Positions 1-12,239 of a stretch of DNA of 64,000 nt are shown piece after piece. Below the pieces are notes generated by a model, which had not been told where the DNA came from, did no database searches, and was given only the letters and a program-made list of their open reading frames with translations. Position 1 is the first letter of the stretch, and every line of letters begins with the position of its first letter. This DNA comes from Sarcophilus harrisii (Eukaryota > Chordata > Mammalia > Dasyuromorphia > Dasyuridae). The stretch lies in contig NC_045429.1 in the NCBI RefSeq assembly GCF_902635505.1, positions 426,153,669-426,217,668 on the forward strand. The letters are read 5' to 3'. Position numbers and translations under genes: made by a program.

Positions 1-182
1 ATATAAACAAAAAGCAACAAAATGAAACTAAACACTGTGTAATTATAATGGCCAAGGATGATCCTAGAGAAGCACCCAGGAAATGAAATTTCCTCCTTTC
101 TTTAGAGAGCTGAGGACTATGGGCATCCTACCCCAAAATGTTGTATATACTATCTGGCATAAACTACATGTTGGTTGGTTTT

Positions 183-213
<31 letters not shown>

Positions 214-2380
214 TGCATTAAGGGGATAGGAAATGGGGCTTATTTAGAAATGAAATATAAAAATAAAGCACAGTAATATTTTTTTTTAAGTAAAAAAAAT
301 TTACACAACCTTTATGAAAAAGGAAGACTAAATAGAAAAGAACAGACATTTCAAATACAAGGTAAAAGCTATTAACTGGAGGAAAAATTTCCTTTTACAT
401 GTACAGAAGGTACTAACTGCTCTTGGGATTCAAAAGGAATAAAAGATATTCCTCCAATTTAGGGGGAAAAAACTATTTATATACATAAAACTAAAAAATA
501 TGACTATATACACTCAAATGTGAGATCACCAGACCACAGGACCATCTATTTAGAACCAGAAAGTACCTCAGAGGCCTAACCCTCCCTCATTTTATGGACC
601 CTGTAGTACAAGGCTGATAGAATATTTTAGAAACACTTGAATATTTCAGTGGGTCTTTTCTCTTCAGTTTGGTGAAGCTCTCTCCGATGGTGAAGCTAGT
701 CCTTTGTAGGAGCTACCTATTTATGTTCTCCCATAAATCTTCCACTTATCAAGTGAGGGTAAGATCTTTCTATAGATCTCTTGACCTTGAGTGCACACCA
801 ATGGAACATGTACACTGTTCATTTGTGATTCCTTGATTCTGGTAACTGACTGGTACTCCTCCTCTGTCATCTGCCTGGTGATGTCTTTTATGCCCCTCCT
901 CTTAAACAGTGTATCACTGGTCCCATAATGAAGCCTATAAGTATCCACAATGCACCTCTCTGATATTCTTTTGTGTGACCTTCAATTTTAATTCCTTAGA
1001 AACTGTAGTATTCCATGACTTAAAGTCATATTGTAGCAGCCAAAGAAAGATACTGGTGTTAAAAAGATGAGTCTTTATACCTTAAGCGAGAAGCTTGTGA
1101 TCATTAAGACTACTATGAAGTTTCCTAAGGATAACCTAGTTTTTTCTCATTCTCCTGTTTAATTCTAGTTCCAGCTCCTTGTCCATCCACAATGTCTCTC
1201 CAATATATATGTAATGATGAACCAGATCTGAGTTCTGCATCCAACTGCTCAAGTGCCACTACCAAGAGGAAAGGTATCATGGAAGAGATGGATCATGAAC
1301 TAGATTTTAGAGAAAGTAAAACTGTTAAAATATAATAAACTTTAAAAAATTACATAACTTCATTTTGGGGAAAAAACTTGGTGCTCAACCTATCTAACTC
1401 CTCCTGATTATTTCCTTAAAAAAAAAAATAAGTAGAGATTGACATCTAGGTATATAGTTTCTGAACAAGTTATCTATAAGTGCCTTTTACCTCTCTCATT
1501 CTTTACTTCTGAACTATAATTTTAAAAAAATATTTTAAACTGTCTTTTGTGTCTATCTTTGCACTGACAATACCAAGTATCAGCGTTTGGTGAGCTTAGT
1601 CCAAACCTGCCTAGATCAGTGTGGAAATTCCCTCTACCAATGGTGATCAGCAATTCACTTACAATTCACTTAAGTCAAAGACAGAATTTGAACCCATGTT
1701 CATGGTTCCTGCTTCCTCCAAGGCAAGAGACCATATAGTCTCTCATCAAAAGTAGAGGCTAATTTAATTTGAAGAGTCTTATCTAGAAGTTCTCTACCTC
1801 CCCATGCTGATGAATAAAATGCAATTATGGGCATGGTAGGCTTTTTGAAATTACGATGAAAAATAAAAAAGATGACTAAATGTTCCATGAAATCTTATTT
1901 ATTGTTGCTTTGGCAGCATGATAAAGGCAATTCCAGCAAACCTTTTATTTTCCACTCTAAGGAGAACTTGTGAACCATCCTTCTATTTAGCTCCCACTTT
2001 CTTTTAATCTTCTGGTTTTATTTATATTCACAACATGATTAATATGATTCAGTTCTTCCAAGTATATATATACACTAATATTGGTCAGAACAAGGACCTC
2101 CCATTCAGAACACTAAAAGTCAAATTAATGTTCATAAATAGATTTCAGACTGTGACTCAACAGTACCTTCTGACATCTTTCCACTATCAGTCACTGATGC
2201 AGATGGAAGCTCCATAGAATAAGGTTATTTGTATTTTACTTTATACACCACAAAGAATAAATGACTGAATGGTCAGCCTGCTGGTGAAAGGTCTCTCTAG
2301 ATAGCTAGGCTGCTTCATCTAACAACTTAGTTTAGATCCTTATCATCATTCTCCTAGATTACTGTAAGGGTATCCTAATT
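1..2380. other. Intronic sequence, few recognisable features
   Basis: AT-rich DNA with a long T tract near 190-214. The short segment around 538-595 resembles the end of a MIR-like SINE. A small exon-like open frame at 1168-1335 is listed separately. No gene on either strand is supported in the rest. Confidence 0.4.
1168..1335 (+). other. Exon-like short ORF of unknown identity
   Basis: A pyrimidine-rich tract ending in a CTAG acceptor-like site (to 1167) is followed by an open frame to a TAA at 1333-1335. From the ATG at 1192 it encodes 47 residues with an acidic, Ser-rich middle (DEPDLSSASNCSSATTKRK) and an EEMDHELDF stretch. The composition looks protein-like rather than random AT-rich DNA, but I do not recognise the family. 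It is antisense to ARNT. It could be the last exon of an unknown transcript, a fragment of a processed pseudogene, or chance. Confidence 0.2.
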
Positions 2381-2384
2381 AGTC

Positions 2385-2890
2385 TCACTGCCTCAAGTCT
2401 CTTCCCACTTTAGTCCATCTTCCGTAATATTGCCAGTGATTTTCTTTAAACACAAATCTGTCCATGTCACTTACCTACTGAACTCCACTAGTTTCCAATG
2501 GCCTCCAGAATCAAATATACACTCCTGTTTAATTTTTAAAGCCCACCCCAATTTTGCCCCAACCTATCTTTTCAGCCTTACTGAACTTTACTTCCCCTTA
2601 CTCTGAAATACATATAAATTGGGCTTCTTTCAATTCTTTGTTGCTTGGAATGAACTTTCTCTTTGCTTGCCTCTCAAAGAATTCCTCTTTTTACAAGAAA
2701 AGGATGAAAACCCACCTTCTCCATAAAGCCTTTCCTGAATCCCCCAACTATTCATGTCTTACTTACTCCACCTTATACTATCTTGTATTTAACTACTGTG
2801 TAGCTATTTGTATATATGTTATATATGTGATTTTATTTAGTCTATTTTACATTTCCAGCATTAGCATGTAGCAGGTACTTGATAAATAAC
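2385..2890 (+). repeat. L2-like LINE 3' end
   Basis: The segment follows the typical order of an L2 3' region: the end of ORF2 (CTGTCCATGTCAC, then a TTTCCAATGGC block), a CCTTTCCTGAATCC block, and a tail ending in a GCAGGTACTTGATAAATA motif. It is old and diverged, with no intact frame. Confidence 0.65.
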
Positions 2891-3224
2891 TGATTGACTG
2901 AAAAATTATGAGCATCTCCATTCTTTGCTAGTGTGATCCTCTAAGAGTACATACATTCTGCTAACTTCTAATACTGTGACTGGAGGGGGTTGGGGGAAAA
3001 GAATCTCAATTGCAAATTGGTTAGAGTAAGCAATACAGAATCTTTTATTAAAAACAGATTTATTCCACTTATACTGAATAAACCTCCTTTCCTAATTAGT
3101 CTCACTTGTACAAAATGGAATATTGGACTCATGTTATATAAGAGGACTTTTATAGTAAGGCATTAGGTAAGAATAACTCTTAGGAAAAGAAAAACTGGAA
3201 AAGCCAAACTCATAAAAGGTTGAA

Positions 3225-3425
3225 ATTTGAGTCAGACTGGAATTCAAATCCTGCCTCTGACATTAGATTTCAAGTTATTTCACCATTCTGAATATATCTT
3301 TAAAATGAGAACAATACGTGTGATAACTTACTTCCAGAGTTGTTATGAAGATAGAAAATAAAACACATTTAAAACACTTGGTAAACTTTAAAATATTACA
3401 TAAATGTCAGCCACTATCATCATTG
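3225..3425 (+). repeat. MIR/CORE-SINE
   Basis: It carries the MIR order: GGAATTCAAATCCTGCC box-B-like region, a TTTAAAATGAGAA core segment, and an AAACACTTGGTAAACTTTAAA tail. The copy is ancient and non-functional. Confidence 0.65.
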
Positions 3426-4451
3426 CAAAGGACTATTTCTTTACTGATGTTTCATTATTTCTAAATTGAAAAAAAGAAACTTACATCTTAATTTTAAGAA
3501 AAGTTACATTTTTTCCATTTCTTTCTGTTTTACTTTTTAAAATGTTAATTAATTAGCATCAGACAGAACCAACCCCATACTAGCACACTAGAATTGTGCT
3601 ACTCTGTTGTCAATGTCTCTCATTTGGCACATAATAAGTAGAAGTAGCAAAGAGGTTAAAAATTAAATTCTACATAAATTTATTAAATTCTTCCACTGAA
3701 TCCCATATAAAAGCATTACATATTAATTTCCAGGAGTTTTCTGCATCTTTATCTCCCCAACTAATGATTGGAAAGCTAGTAATTATGACTTCCACATTTT
3801 TAAGTATTGTATTAATTAATAAAGAGATGTTCTTCACATCCCTCTTAATATTACCAGGAATGTTATTGGAATAACCACAACATGCTAGGCAGGATTCTTG
3901 AGAATAGAAGGTTATAAGGACAATCTAAATATAAACAGTAACTACAAGAATCAATAAATAAACTCCATTAAAATAATCCCGATGATAAAATACATTTCCC
4001 AGTTCTCTGTAAAGAGGGTAAAATGATGCTTACACTTCCACAAGTGGTTTTTATTTAAATGAAAGATTAATGGGAGGTAGGAAAGGTAGAGAAATGAGAT
4101 CAAGAAAGGACCTTTAAAAAAATGAAATGCATCTATAGAATACAACCCCCCCCCACACACACAGAAAAAAAAAAAGCCACAAATTTCTGGACAGTATATT
4201 GTGCTCAATTATATCCCTAAACTGAAAAATCTAGGTAAAATCATGGAGAAAGTACGTCCCCTTCATTTTGTATCCTTTTAAATTAAGAATTCTGGATTTG
4301 GTCTCTGCCTGACATTTGACATGCTATCTCGCCCCACATGTGGGAATTTAGTGGAAGATGAATAGGTAAAGTACTTCTCTCTATTCAAAAAAATCTGGCT
4401 CTCTGAATGCTAATTTTTAGAAGTAACCTCATGAAAGGAAGTTCATAAAAT

Positions 4452-4560
4452 CAAAGAATCTCAGAAATGGAAAGGCCCTCATAAGTCCTCTGGTCCAATC
4501 TGCACAAGATTCATAGTCTTAATATCTATAAGCAGAAAATCAGATTTTTTTTCCACAGGT
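4452..4560 (-). repeat. MIR-like SINE fragment
   Basis: A short piece with the AATCTCAGAAATGGAAAGGCC ... CTCTGGTCCAATC pattern common to mammalian MIR-related SINEs in reverse orientation. Too short and diverged to place in a subfamily. Confidence 0.4.
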
Positions 4561-4644
4561 CAGAATCAAAATAGCATCTTTGTTATTTCTTATCTATCGG
4601 CATGCTGCTTGGGTTTAAAAGGAAGCAAACAATAAATGGAATGC

Positions 4645-5345
4645 TAGAACTAAGGAACAGATGCTTCCAAGTCTGAAACCTTGATGTCATCCATAACATT
4701 TCTCTTTCCCTTACTCATCTATATCCAATCAGTTACTCAAGTCTTGTGGATTCCACATCCATAGATTCCCAATTATCTCCTCTCTACTCATAAGGCTACC
4801 ATGCTATAACAAGTCCTCAACACATCCGACCTGGACCATTCCAGGACTCTCCCCAAGTTGTCCTCTTGTTCCTTTACGCAAATGCCAAAGTAATCTTCTC
4901 TAAAGCACAGATATAGCCATATACTTCTGTAGTCAATGGCTTCAATAGTCTCTTATTGCTTTAAGGATAAAATACAAATTCCTCAGCCTGGTTTTTATGG
5001 CCCTCCAAAATCTGACTCCACCCTACTTTTCCAGACTTATTACCCACATTACTATCATTTATGCCTTCTAGTTCCAGCTAAACTGGACTGCTGGGTGTTC
5101 CTGACATTCCAGTTCCTGCCATCATGCATTTGTACAAGCTGGGTCATATACTTGAAATGCACTCCCTCTTCATCCTGTCTCTATCTTTCATCAAGGTTCA
5201 ATTCAGGTATCCCTTCCTTCATGAAGACTTCCCTCCATTTGTGTTCACCAGAGAACTCCTCCCCCAAATACAATGAATGTAACGGCTTCAAGAGCAAGGA
5301 CTGATTCAGTTTTTGTCTTTTTAGCTATCTACAATACTTTAAATA
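4645..5345 (+). repeat. L2-like LINE 3' end
   Basis: Contains the L2 blocks GGATAAAATACAAATTCCTC, GGCCCTCCAAAATCTG, a GAAGACTTCCCTCC block and a terminal AGAGCAAGGACTGATTCAG motif, in order on the plus strand. It is one of several L2 3' ends in this intron. The open frame over it is a remnant, not a gene. Confidence 0.65.
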
Positions 5346-5689
5346 CAATACTTGTACACACATGTAATACACACTTTTTTATTGCTCTTTTTTTGTTGTT
5401 GTTAGAAGGGAAAAGAAAGAGGTCCAATTGCGATGTTTTCCAGAAATGACTACAACATAAAACAAAAAGAAATCAATAAAACTAAACAGTATTGCCAATA
5501 TTTCCCCCAAAAAGTTAGCTGAATTGAAAAGTCAGATGAACTGGAAATGTGTATTTTTAAACTATCTGCTTTTGGATAAGTTTTTTATGAGCATGAAAAG
5601 AATATGATTCAAGGTCTACAAATCTGATTTCATGGAAAAACATGCAGATGAGACGGTTTTGTCCATACATCCAGAATTTTGATCATAAT

Positions 5690-6125
5690 TTAACTACTGA
5701 TATGGTATATGAAGGTAATGGAATATTATTGTTCTATAAAAAATGATGAGCAAACTGATTTTAGAAAGACCTGGGAAGATTTACATGAACAGATGCTGTG
5801 TGAAACCTTGAGGGAAAATGAGGAATACATTGTATACAATAATAACAGCAAGAATGTGTGATGATCAAGTATGAAATACTTTGTTTTTCTCAGTGGCTCA
5901 GTGATTCAAAGCAATCCCATAAGATCTTGGACAGAAAATGCCATCTGCAACCAGAAAAAGAACTAAGGAGACTGGATGTAAATCAACATATTCTATATTC
6001 ACTTCTTTTTTCTGTTTTTTTTTTTTTAATCTCTCCCATGGTTTTTCCCTTTTGCTCTGATTTTTCTCTCCCAATATGATTCATAAAACACTGTATATTA
6101 AAAAAATTTTAAATAAAGCAAAAAA
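5690..6125 (+). mobile_element. L1 3' end, 5'-truncated
   Basis: The left part matches the very end of marsupial L1 ORF2 (the segment behind GNGILLFYKKM and the later WRDLHE-like region) and then runs into the L1 3' UTR and an A-rich end with AATAAA near 6111. It is a truncated, inactive copy, old relative to the L1s at 28 and 34 kb. Confidence 0.65.
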
Positions 6126-6879
6126 ATTAAAATAATTACATAATTATCATGTAATATACTCTAAAAAGTTTTATTTACTGAAAATATCAATGTTGAAATC
6201 TTTTTATTATTAACTGGTTCCACAGACACAAGACATATGCTGAAGAATGCTCCCCAAGTAGGACAAAGAGCAAGATTATATATAGTGCACAAATTTTCAT
6301 CCTTGCCATCACTAAGAAGAGTAAACATAAGTAACAGTTAAAAAAAAAAAACCTAAAATGAATGGAGTAATTTGAAGAGAACATACTTTCCTAAATATCA
6401 CTCTCTAAAACACAAAAGATTAACTTCCTTTTGTTTTCCCTCCAGTTTTTTTTATCTACAATAAAACCATAGCCTACTGCACAAAATAGGTCTCTGTTGA
6501 TGCAAACCAGAACTGAGAGAGGAAAAATCCACCCCATATACAAACTAATTCATAAGGGCTGTCATAAATGCCAGAATCTAAATCAAATACCTGGCCCTCT
6601 TCCAATCAGTTTCTTTCCTCTATGTAATTTCTTCTGCACTACCACATCACAAATCATATATCCAAACAAGTGATTTACAATTTCTTTTCAATCCACAGAC
6701 CACTAAAGAAGAACAAAAGACTTCATCAAACACCTATCCCCTATTTTCTAGTGCAAAATAAATAAAAATAAAAAACCTAAAATTAATGGGAAAATGATTA
6801 ACTCACACCAGAGATACAAGTGTAGATTTCAAATATCTATACACAAGTATAGACTTTAGAAATATTATATTACTCAACT

Positions 6880-7085
6880 GACATGTATATAGCAGTTTAA
6901 TATTTACAAAAGCACTTTACATACATTATTTCCTATGAACTAAGTACTATAGGTATTATCATTCACATTTTACAATAAGGAAAGTTAAGAGTCAAGGAGG
7001 TTTGCTAAATTGCCCATGCTTACAAAGCTGTGTCAGAGACAAAATTCAAAACAAGGTCTCAACTTCAAGTCCAGAGCTTTTTCCA
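6880..7085 (-). repeat. MIR/CORE-SINE
   Basis: Reverse-orientation MIR: a TTTACAAAAGCACTTTACATAC end, a TTTTACAATAAGGAAAGTTAAG core, then the box region near 7030-7060. Diverged and inactive. Confidence 0.6.
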
Positions 7086-7234
7086 CTACTTTATCATCAG
7101 ATTATCTTCTAAAGACAATAAGCAACATATCTCATTTTATAACCTCTTTTGTAGATACCCCAATATCTATCATCTCCCTCTCTCCCCACAACCTTTCCTA
7201 TTATAGCAAAGAGCAATACCATTCTCCTCCCCTT

Positions 7235-7262
7235 CCCCCCCCCCCCCCCCCCCCCCCCCCCC
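7235..7262 (+). repeat. Poly-C run of 28 bases
   Basis: An uninterrupted run of C in a C/T-rich context. Runs this long are unstable and prone to sequencing and assembly length error. The Pro-rich and Gly-rich frames across it are artefacts of the run. Confidence 0.9.
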
Positions 7263-7384
7263 AGTCTCTCAGGTTTGCAACCTAGCAGCCATCCTGGACT
7301 CTTCACTATCTCTCACCCACCATATTCATGCTGCTGTTAACGCTTGTCTGTTTCACCTCTATACCATCTAACCAATACCTCTCT

Positions 7385-8050
7385 CTTCTGACACTGACAC
7401 TCATCACCTGACAAAGAGACTACTGAAATAACCTGCAAGTGAGTCTGCCTGATTCAAGTCTCTCCCCATTCCAATCCATCCTCCATTCAGCCACTAAAGT
7501 GATTTTCCTAAAGCCCAAGTCTGATCATGTGAACACCCAACTCAATAAACTTTAGTGGCTCCCTATCATCTTCAGGAGCAAATATGAAATGCTCTAGCAC
7601 TCAAAGCCCTTCATCACCTAGCCCTCTCCTACCTTTCCAGTCTTCTCTCATTTTGCTTCCCAACAGGTATTCTTTGATCCAGTGACACTAGCCTCCTGAT
7701 GATTCCACAAAGAAAGTACTCCATCTCTCTCCACCCTGGGCATTTTTCTCTGGCCATTCCCCTCACCCCGAGTTCCTAGATCATTGTCATTCTTCTGATT
7801 CAACTACTGATCTCTCCGGAGTCCTATAAGTCCCAACTAAAAATCTTCCTTCTATAGGAAGTCTTTCACAACCTCTCAATTCCACGTCCTTCTTTCTGTT
7901 ATTATTTCCTATTTATCCTGCAAATAGCTTCCTTTTATGTTTGTTGGCATATTGCTTCCCACATTAGATTGTAAGCGCCTTGAGGACAAGAACTGTTTTT
8001 ATCTTTTTTTGTATACCTCAACACCTACCACAGTATCTAGCATAGAGCAA
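7385..8050 (+). repeat. L2-like LINE 3' end
   Basis: The best L2 match in the window. Blocks in order include CTGATCATGTGAACACCC, ACTTTAGTGGCTCCCTATCA, TTCATCACCTAGCCC, TCTATAGGAAGTC and TTAGATTGTAAGCGCCTTGA. The tail stops in the usual 'cagtatctagcatag' region. No open frame is left. Confidence 0.75.
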
Positions 8051-8054
8051 AGCA

Positions 8055-8225
8055 AAGGATCATTTGATCCTTACAACAACTCTGAGAGGTAGGTGCCTCA
8101 TTTTAGAGTTATTGAAAACAGAGGCAAACAGAGCTCAAATGATTTGTCCAGAATCACACAACTAATAAGTGTCTGAACTCAGGCCCTCCTAAGTCCAAGT
8201 TCAGTACTCTGTCCCCATACCTCTT
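8055..8225 (-). repeat. MIR/CORE-SINE
   Basis: Reverse MIR directly after the L2 end: ATCCTTACAACAACTCTGAGA, then a CAGAGGCAAACAGAGCTC segment and a box-B-like TGAACTCAGGCCC. Confidence 0.6.
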
Positions 8226-8311
8226 AAGCGTCATCAAAAAAAATGACATTTTTACTAAAACAGGTTAACAACATTACATCCCTCAAAGTATCACAGCTTT
8301 CTGCTTTGTCT

Positions 8312-8476
8312 TTTCAGCATCATAGATTTGAAACTAAAAGGACCTTAGACATTAAGTGGCAAAGTGCCTACAATCTTCTCATTTCAAAGATGAGGAAAAT
8401 GAGACCCACAGAGGTTACAAGATTTGCCCATAATCACATATATAAGTTAGCAGCAGCGCCAGAATTTGAATTTTAG
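8312..8476 (-). repeat. MIR-related SINE
   Basis: CATAGATTTGAAACTAAAAGG, a TTTCAAAGATGAGGAAAATGAG block and a terminal AGAATTTGAATTTTAGTCC are the blocks of the MIR-related SINE common in marsupials, in reverse orientation. Confidence 0.6.
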
Positions 8477-8892
8477 TCCTTTGCCTTTTCCTTTCCACCC
8501 ATTTCTCTTTCAGGAATACAGGATGACAAGCTTTCCTATAGTTGCTTCTATCTTGTTAGCATTCCGATTCTCCAAATAGGACTTTTCAGAACATGCAAGA
8601 GTAATTTATTTTACTCTTTTTGAAAAACTTGTTTGGATATATGATTTGTGATGTGGTAGTACAGAAGAAATTACATAGAGGAAAGAAACTGATTGGAAGA
8701 GGGCCAGTATTAGTAAGGAGAGAATTTTTAATGAGATTTGGAAATCATAGGTGGCTTCCAAGAGGTCCACACCAAACTATCTCTTCTGGCATTCAATTCG
8801 ACAAGTATTCATTGATTACTGATTCCCTTTTCCTTTCTCGAGCAAAAAGTCCCTTGGTTTCCCCATTAAAAAAAATTCTTACTTGACAATCA

Positions 8893-9105
8893 ATTTGGTG
8901 TAGTGAAGAGTGACAGATAAGGAAGTTCAAAATCCAGCTGATCCTAGGCATGTGGTCCCAGGCAAGTCACTTAGAAGTTTTCTCAGCCTCAGTTTCTTCA
9001 TTTGTAAAATAAGAGGATCTGCCTCAAGATTGATGAAAGAATAATGCATATAAAGCACTTCTGCAAATCCTAAAGTGCTACTTAAATGTTAGTTATAATA
9101 ATTTA
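8893..9105 (+). repeat. MIR/CORE-SINE
   Basis: Plus-strand MIR with a tRNA-derived head near 8895, GGCAAGTCACTTAGAAG, CAGTTTCTTCATTTGTAAAA and a CATATAAAGCACTTCTGCAAA tail. A nearly complete but aged copy. Confidence 0.7.
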
Positions 9106-9207
9106 CTTTGCATTGAGTCACAAAGTGCTGAATTATAATAAGTATCTATGATATCCCTATTTCAAGGAGTTCAAGCTGAAATGAATAAAAGAAATTTTGC
9201 AGAAATT

Positions 9208-9285
9208 TACAGGGCATTACAAAAGTCTTACAGCAGTTTTCAATTTTAATATTTTAAAAGCTTTTGGGGACATGTACATGAAGCA
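9208..9285 (+). mobile_element. Mariner-type MITE remnant
   Basis: About 80 bases that begin ATTACAAAAGTCTTACAGCAG and end AAAAGCTTTTGGGGACATG. This is the two-ended hairpin layout of a small mariner-derived MITE whose consensus ends read roughly GTCCCAAAAGTCTTAGTGCAG. The inverted ends have drifted. No transposase is present. Confidence 0.5.
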
Positions 9286-9289
9286 TGGA

Positions 9290-9505
9290 ATACAGGATGG
9301 TCTAGGAGATAGAGAGCTGTCCAGAGAGCTGGAGTCAAGAAGAAATGGCTCAAGTTTCTGTCTATACATCCCTGTTGTACAACAATGAGAAAGTCACTTA
9401 ACCTCTCAGTGCTCCTTAGCAACTCTCAAAAATTAAATTACACATCAGAGTGATTAGAACATGGGAGGTCCTACACTAATGAAATCATAAAGCTGAACAA
9501 AAAAG
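9290..9505 (+). repeat. Marsupial tRNA-derived SINE
   Basis: It has the tRNA-like head near 9295, GAAAGTCACTTAACCTCTCAG, and the characteristic GGTCCTACACTAATGAAATC tail, matching the second SINE type seen again at 22,245. Diverged. Confidence 0.55.
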
Positions 9506-9509
9506 GATG

Positions 9510-10980
9510 TATATAATGTGTATATCAACACACATATGTGCATACACATTTGGGTCATTTGTCCTTTTTTTTTTTTTTTAATACTTCCTGTAGAAAACTT
9601 TTGGTACTAATAACACTAAGAAATAATTATGTAATTATATATATTACACATTTTTAAAGACCAACAACCATTCCTATAAAAAACCCTACAAAAATAAAAT
9701 GCAATCAATAATTTATAAGAATTATTCATTTTTTCATCTTCTAAATTTCTTTTCTGAATTTACAGAGGAATTAAAGAACAAATAAATCTGCTCAAACAAA
9801 TACTATTCTCTCCGTAGGCTTGAGTTAATATTGATTAATTCATTAAAATGTGATCATGAGTTTTATTGCTCTACATACACACACCCTCATTCCCACACTG
9901 CTGAAAAATTCACTTCTGACAACTTGTTTGCCCAGATTACTGTTAAATAATAGCAAATGTTTTACAACTTATTTAGCTGGTGTTATTTTAACTTTTCCAA
10001 TGTAATCAGTTTAAAATCTTTATTTGTACCACAGTTCAAAGATGTCATTTTATTACAAGATAAGATTTACAGTAACAAGCACTGTTTTTGTCAGTATTGT
10101 TTCATGTCTCTGAATTTCCTGCAATATAATTTCTGGTAATATTTCTCAAACTGTCTCCCTCTAGCTCTCTGAAACAAAGTTTTAGGTATAAGAACCATAT
10201 AATGAACACTGAGGGTAGAGGAGGCAGAGACTGAGTATTTTTCTAACATCCAGACATCCTTGTTCTAGAAACAATGCAGAAAAACTAGTAAAAAATTCCC
10301 AATGACGGAAAATAGATGTTATCAAATTCTTGCTATTGTAAAATGATAATTTCCCCTTCTTTCCCCCACCTAGGGATTCATTTTAAATTTCCACCTATAC
10401 TGGATAACTGAGGGAGACCCATATAAATACAAAAACCAACACAAGAAAATTAATGTGTCTAACTGCCTTGCTTTCTTGAAATGCCTCTCCTTTAAAGAAA
10501 AAAAAAAAAAAAAAAAACTGACCAAAAAGCTAGAGTGGCAAATTTAAGCTACTGGGAAATGCTTAAGCAGTATTTTCAGTTTGAATCAAAAAGTCACCAA
10601 GAAAAAGCAACTCCTTTCAAATCCTTTTACCTCTTCTTGGGGTTTCAGCTCTATTTGATGCCAAGATGAAAAATGAGAAGAATCTTTTTTCCGAAAATGC
10701 CATCAAAACTCTAGAGAAGGGTCATTTCATCTCTTCGTCTCCAGGCAAAATAACATTTAGAATTATAGAATTACTAAACTTTAGAAGTCAGAAGGAACTT
10801 TAAAATTTTTTCTAGTCCATCTATCTTTAAATTATTTAAAAATATTTTAAAAAATAATCTAAACTAAGTCATTTTAAAAGAATTTTTAAAAGAAAAAAAG
10901 TGAGGCAAAAAAGCATTAAATATCTCACCAGAGACAAACCAGTGGGCAGAGATAAATAAGAATTTTGTTAGTTTACTGCA
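9510..10980. other. Intronic sequence without recognised genes
   Basis: AT-rich, with T and A homopolymers near 9568 and 10,495. A weak MIR-like fragment sits at about 10,755-10,830 (GAATTACTAAACTTTAGAAGTC). No exon could be supported. Confidence 0.45.
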
Positions 10981-10984
10981 GTAA

Positions 10985-11195
10985 CAATATTATAATAGTA
11001 ATGGCGAGCATTCATATAGTTATTACTGCGAAGTACTTCATATATTATTTCATTTAATCCTCAGAACAACTCTGTGGAAAAGGTACTATATTTTCCCTGT
11101 TTTACAGAGAAGGAAAATGAAGCAAACAGAGCTTAAGTGATTTGCCCAAGTGTCTGAAACAAGATTTGAACTCAGATGCCAAGTCTAAGACTTGA
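10985..11195 (-). repeat. MIR/CORE-SINE
   Basis: Reverse MIR with ATTCATATAGTTATTACTGC, AATCCTCAGAACAACTCTG, CAGAGAAGGAAAATGAAGC and TTTGCCCAAGTGTCTGAAAC in order. Confidence 0.65.
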
Positions 11196-11409
11196 TACCA
11201 AATATCAACAAATACAGCAAATCCTTTCCATATCCATATTATATCTCTTCATATATACTGAAGTGATTCTTTTGAAAAGAAATTCCCAACTAGATTACCC
11301 AACAAGTAAACAAAAATCTGAAGGACAGTAAACTAACCTAGTTCTAAGATTTGAATCTAAGCTTCTGAAAACATAATTCTGAATTACAATCCATATTTCC
11401 TAATTAGGT

Positions 11410-11411
11410 GT

Positions 11412-11440
<29 letters not shown>
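11410..11440 (+). repeat. (CA)n microsatellite
   Basis: A run of about 14-15 CA dinucleotides. It is near the AT-rich tract that precedes the ARNT CpG island. Confidence 0.9.
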
Positions 11441-11442
<2 letters not shown>

Positions 11443-11574
11443 CAGTACCTACAGACACGAGAAGTCTCTTAAAAGGCAAACTCCAAGTTTAAAAGTTGAG
11501 TGCAGGCGAGTCTCCTAACCATCTATTCTTTTATAAAATTTAAATATACCTATTCCTCTATAAAGTTTAAACAT

Positions 11575-11665
11575 ACAGAGTGTCCCAAAGATCTTAGTGA
11601 AGTTTGGAAAAACTTTCATAGTTTAAAATAACTTCAACTGTACCAAGATTTTTGAATACCCTAGA
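11575..11665 (+). mobile_element. Mariner-type element fragment
   Basis: Begins AGAGTGTCCCAAAGATCTTA and continues with TTTAAAATAACTTCAACTGTA, the end and inner part of the mariner MITE family also seen near 9,210. The second end is not clear. Confidence 0.45.
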
Positions 11666-11669
11666 GAGA

Positions 11670-12085
11670 AACTATGAGGGCAAATATTATGCATACATAA
11701 CTATATATACAAATATATTAAATACAGGCTGTTATATATTTATATTTATTACATATTACATATACACAGATAGGATGTGTATATATATATATATATATAC
11801 TATCCATGTGCTTATATGTCATATGCATAGACTATAGTAAATAATATATATACATATATTATAAATACTATATTACATTCACATGTATATCATGTAAATA
11901 CTAAGCTTATATATCATAAACATGTATGTACTCATATAAGCATACACTCAATACTATACTACCTATACTATGTATAGACTACCTATAGCTTATAAATGTG
12001 TTAATTTATATTACAATACTACATATGATATATATATAATATTTATACATTATGTATGTATGTGCTAAAATACACTCTTCTATAG
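11670..12085. repeat. AT-rich alternating tract
   Basis: Dense runs of TATA, CATA and TACA dinucleotides with little other sequence. Short ORFs across it reflect the repeat. Confidence 0.8.
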
Positions 12086-12190
12086 GAGGCAGCTAGGCGG
12101 CTCAATGGATAGGATACAGACCCTAGAAGCAGGAAGACCATACTAGCTGTATGGCAAAATGGCTTAATCTCTGTTTGCCTTACTCCACCA
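12086..12190 (+). repeat. Marsupial tRNA-derived SINE (WSINE/MAR-like), partial
   Basis: GGCAGCTAGGCGGCTCAATGG is the hallmark head of this SINE, followed by GACCCTAGAAGCAGGAAGACC and TACTAGCTGTATGGCAAAATG. It splits the AT-rich tract into two parts, so it inserted into it or the tract expanded around it. Confidence 0.75.
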
Positions 12191-12239
12191 CTTCTTTTTT
12201 TTGGGGGTCTTTGTGAAGAAAATATCGGACAGTATAATC

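Noticed and set aside
721-948. 75-codon minus-strand ORF in ARNT intron
   Set aside because: No match to ARNT exon 2 or any family; no flanking splice sites of note.
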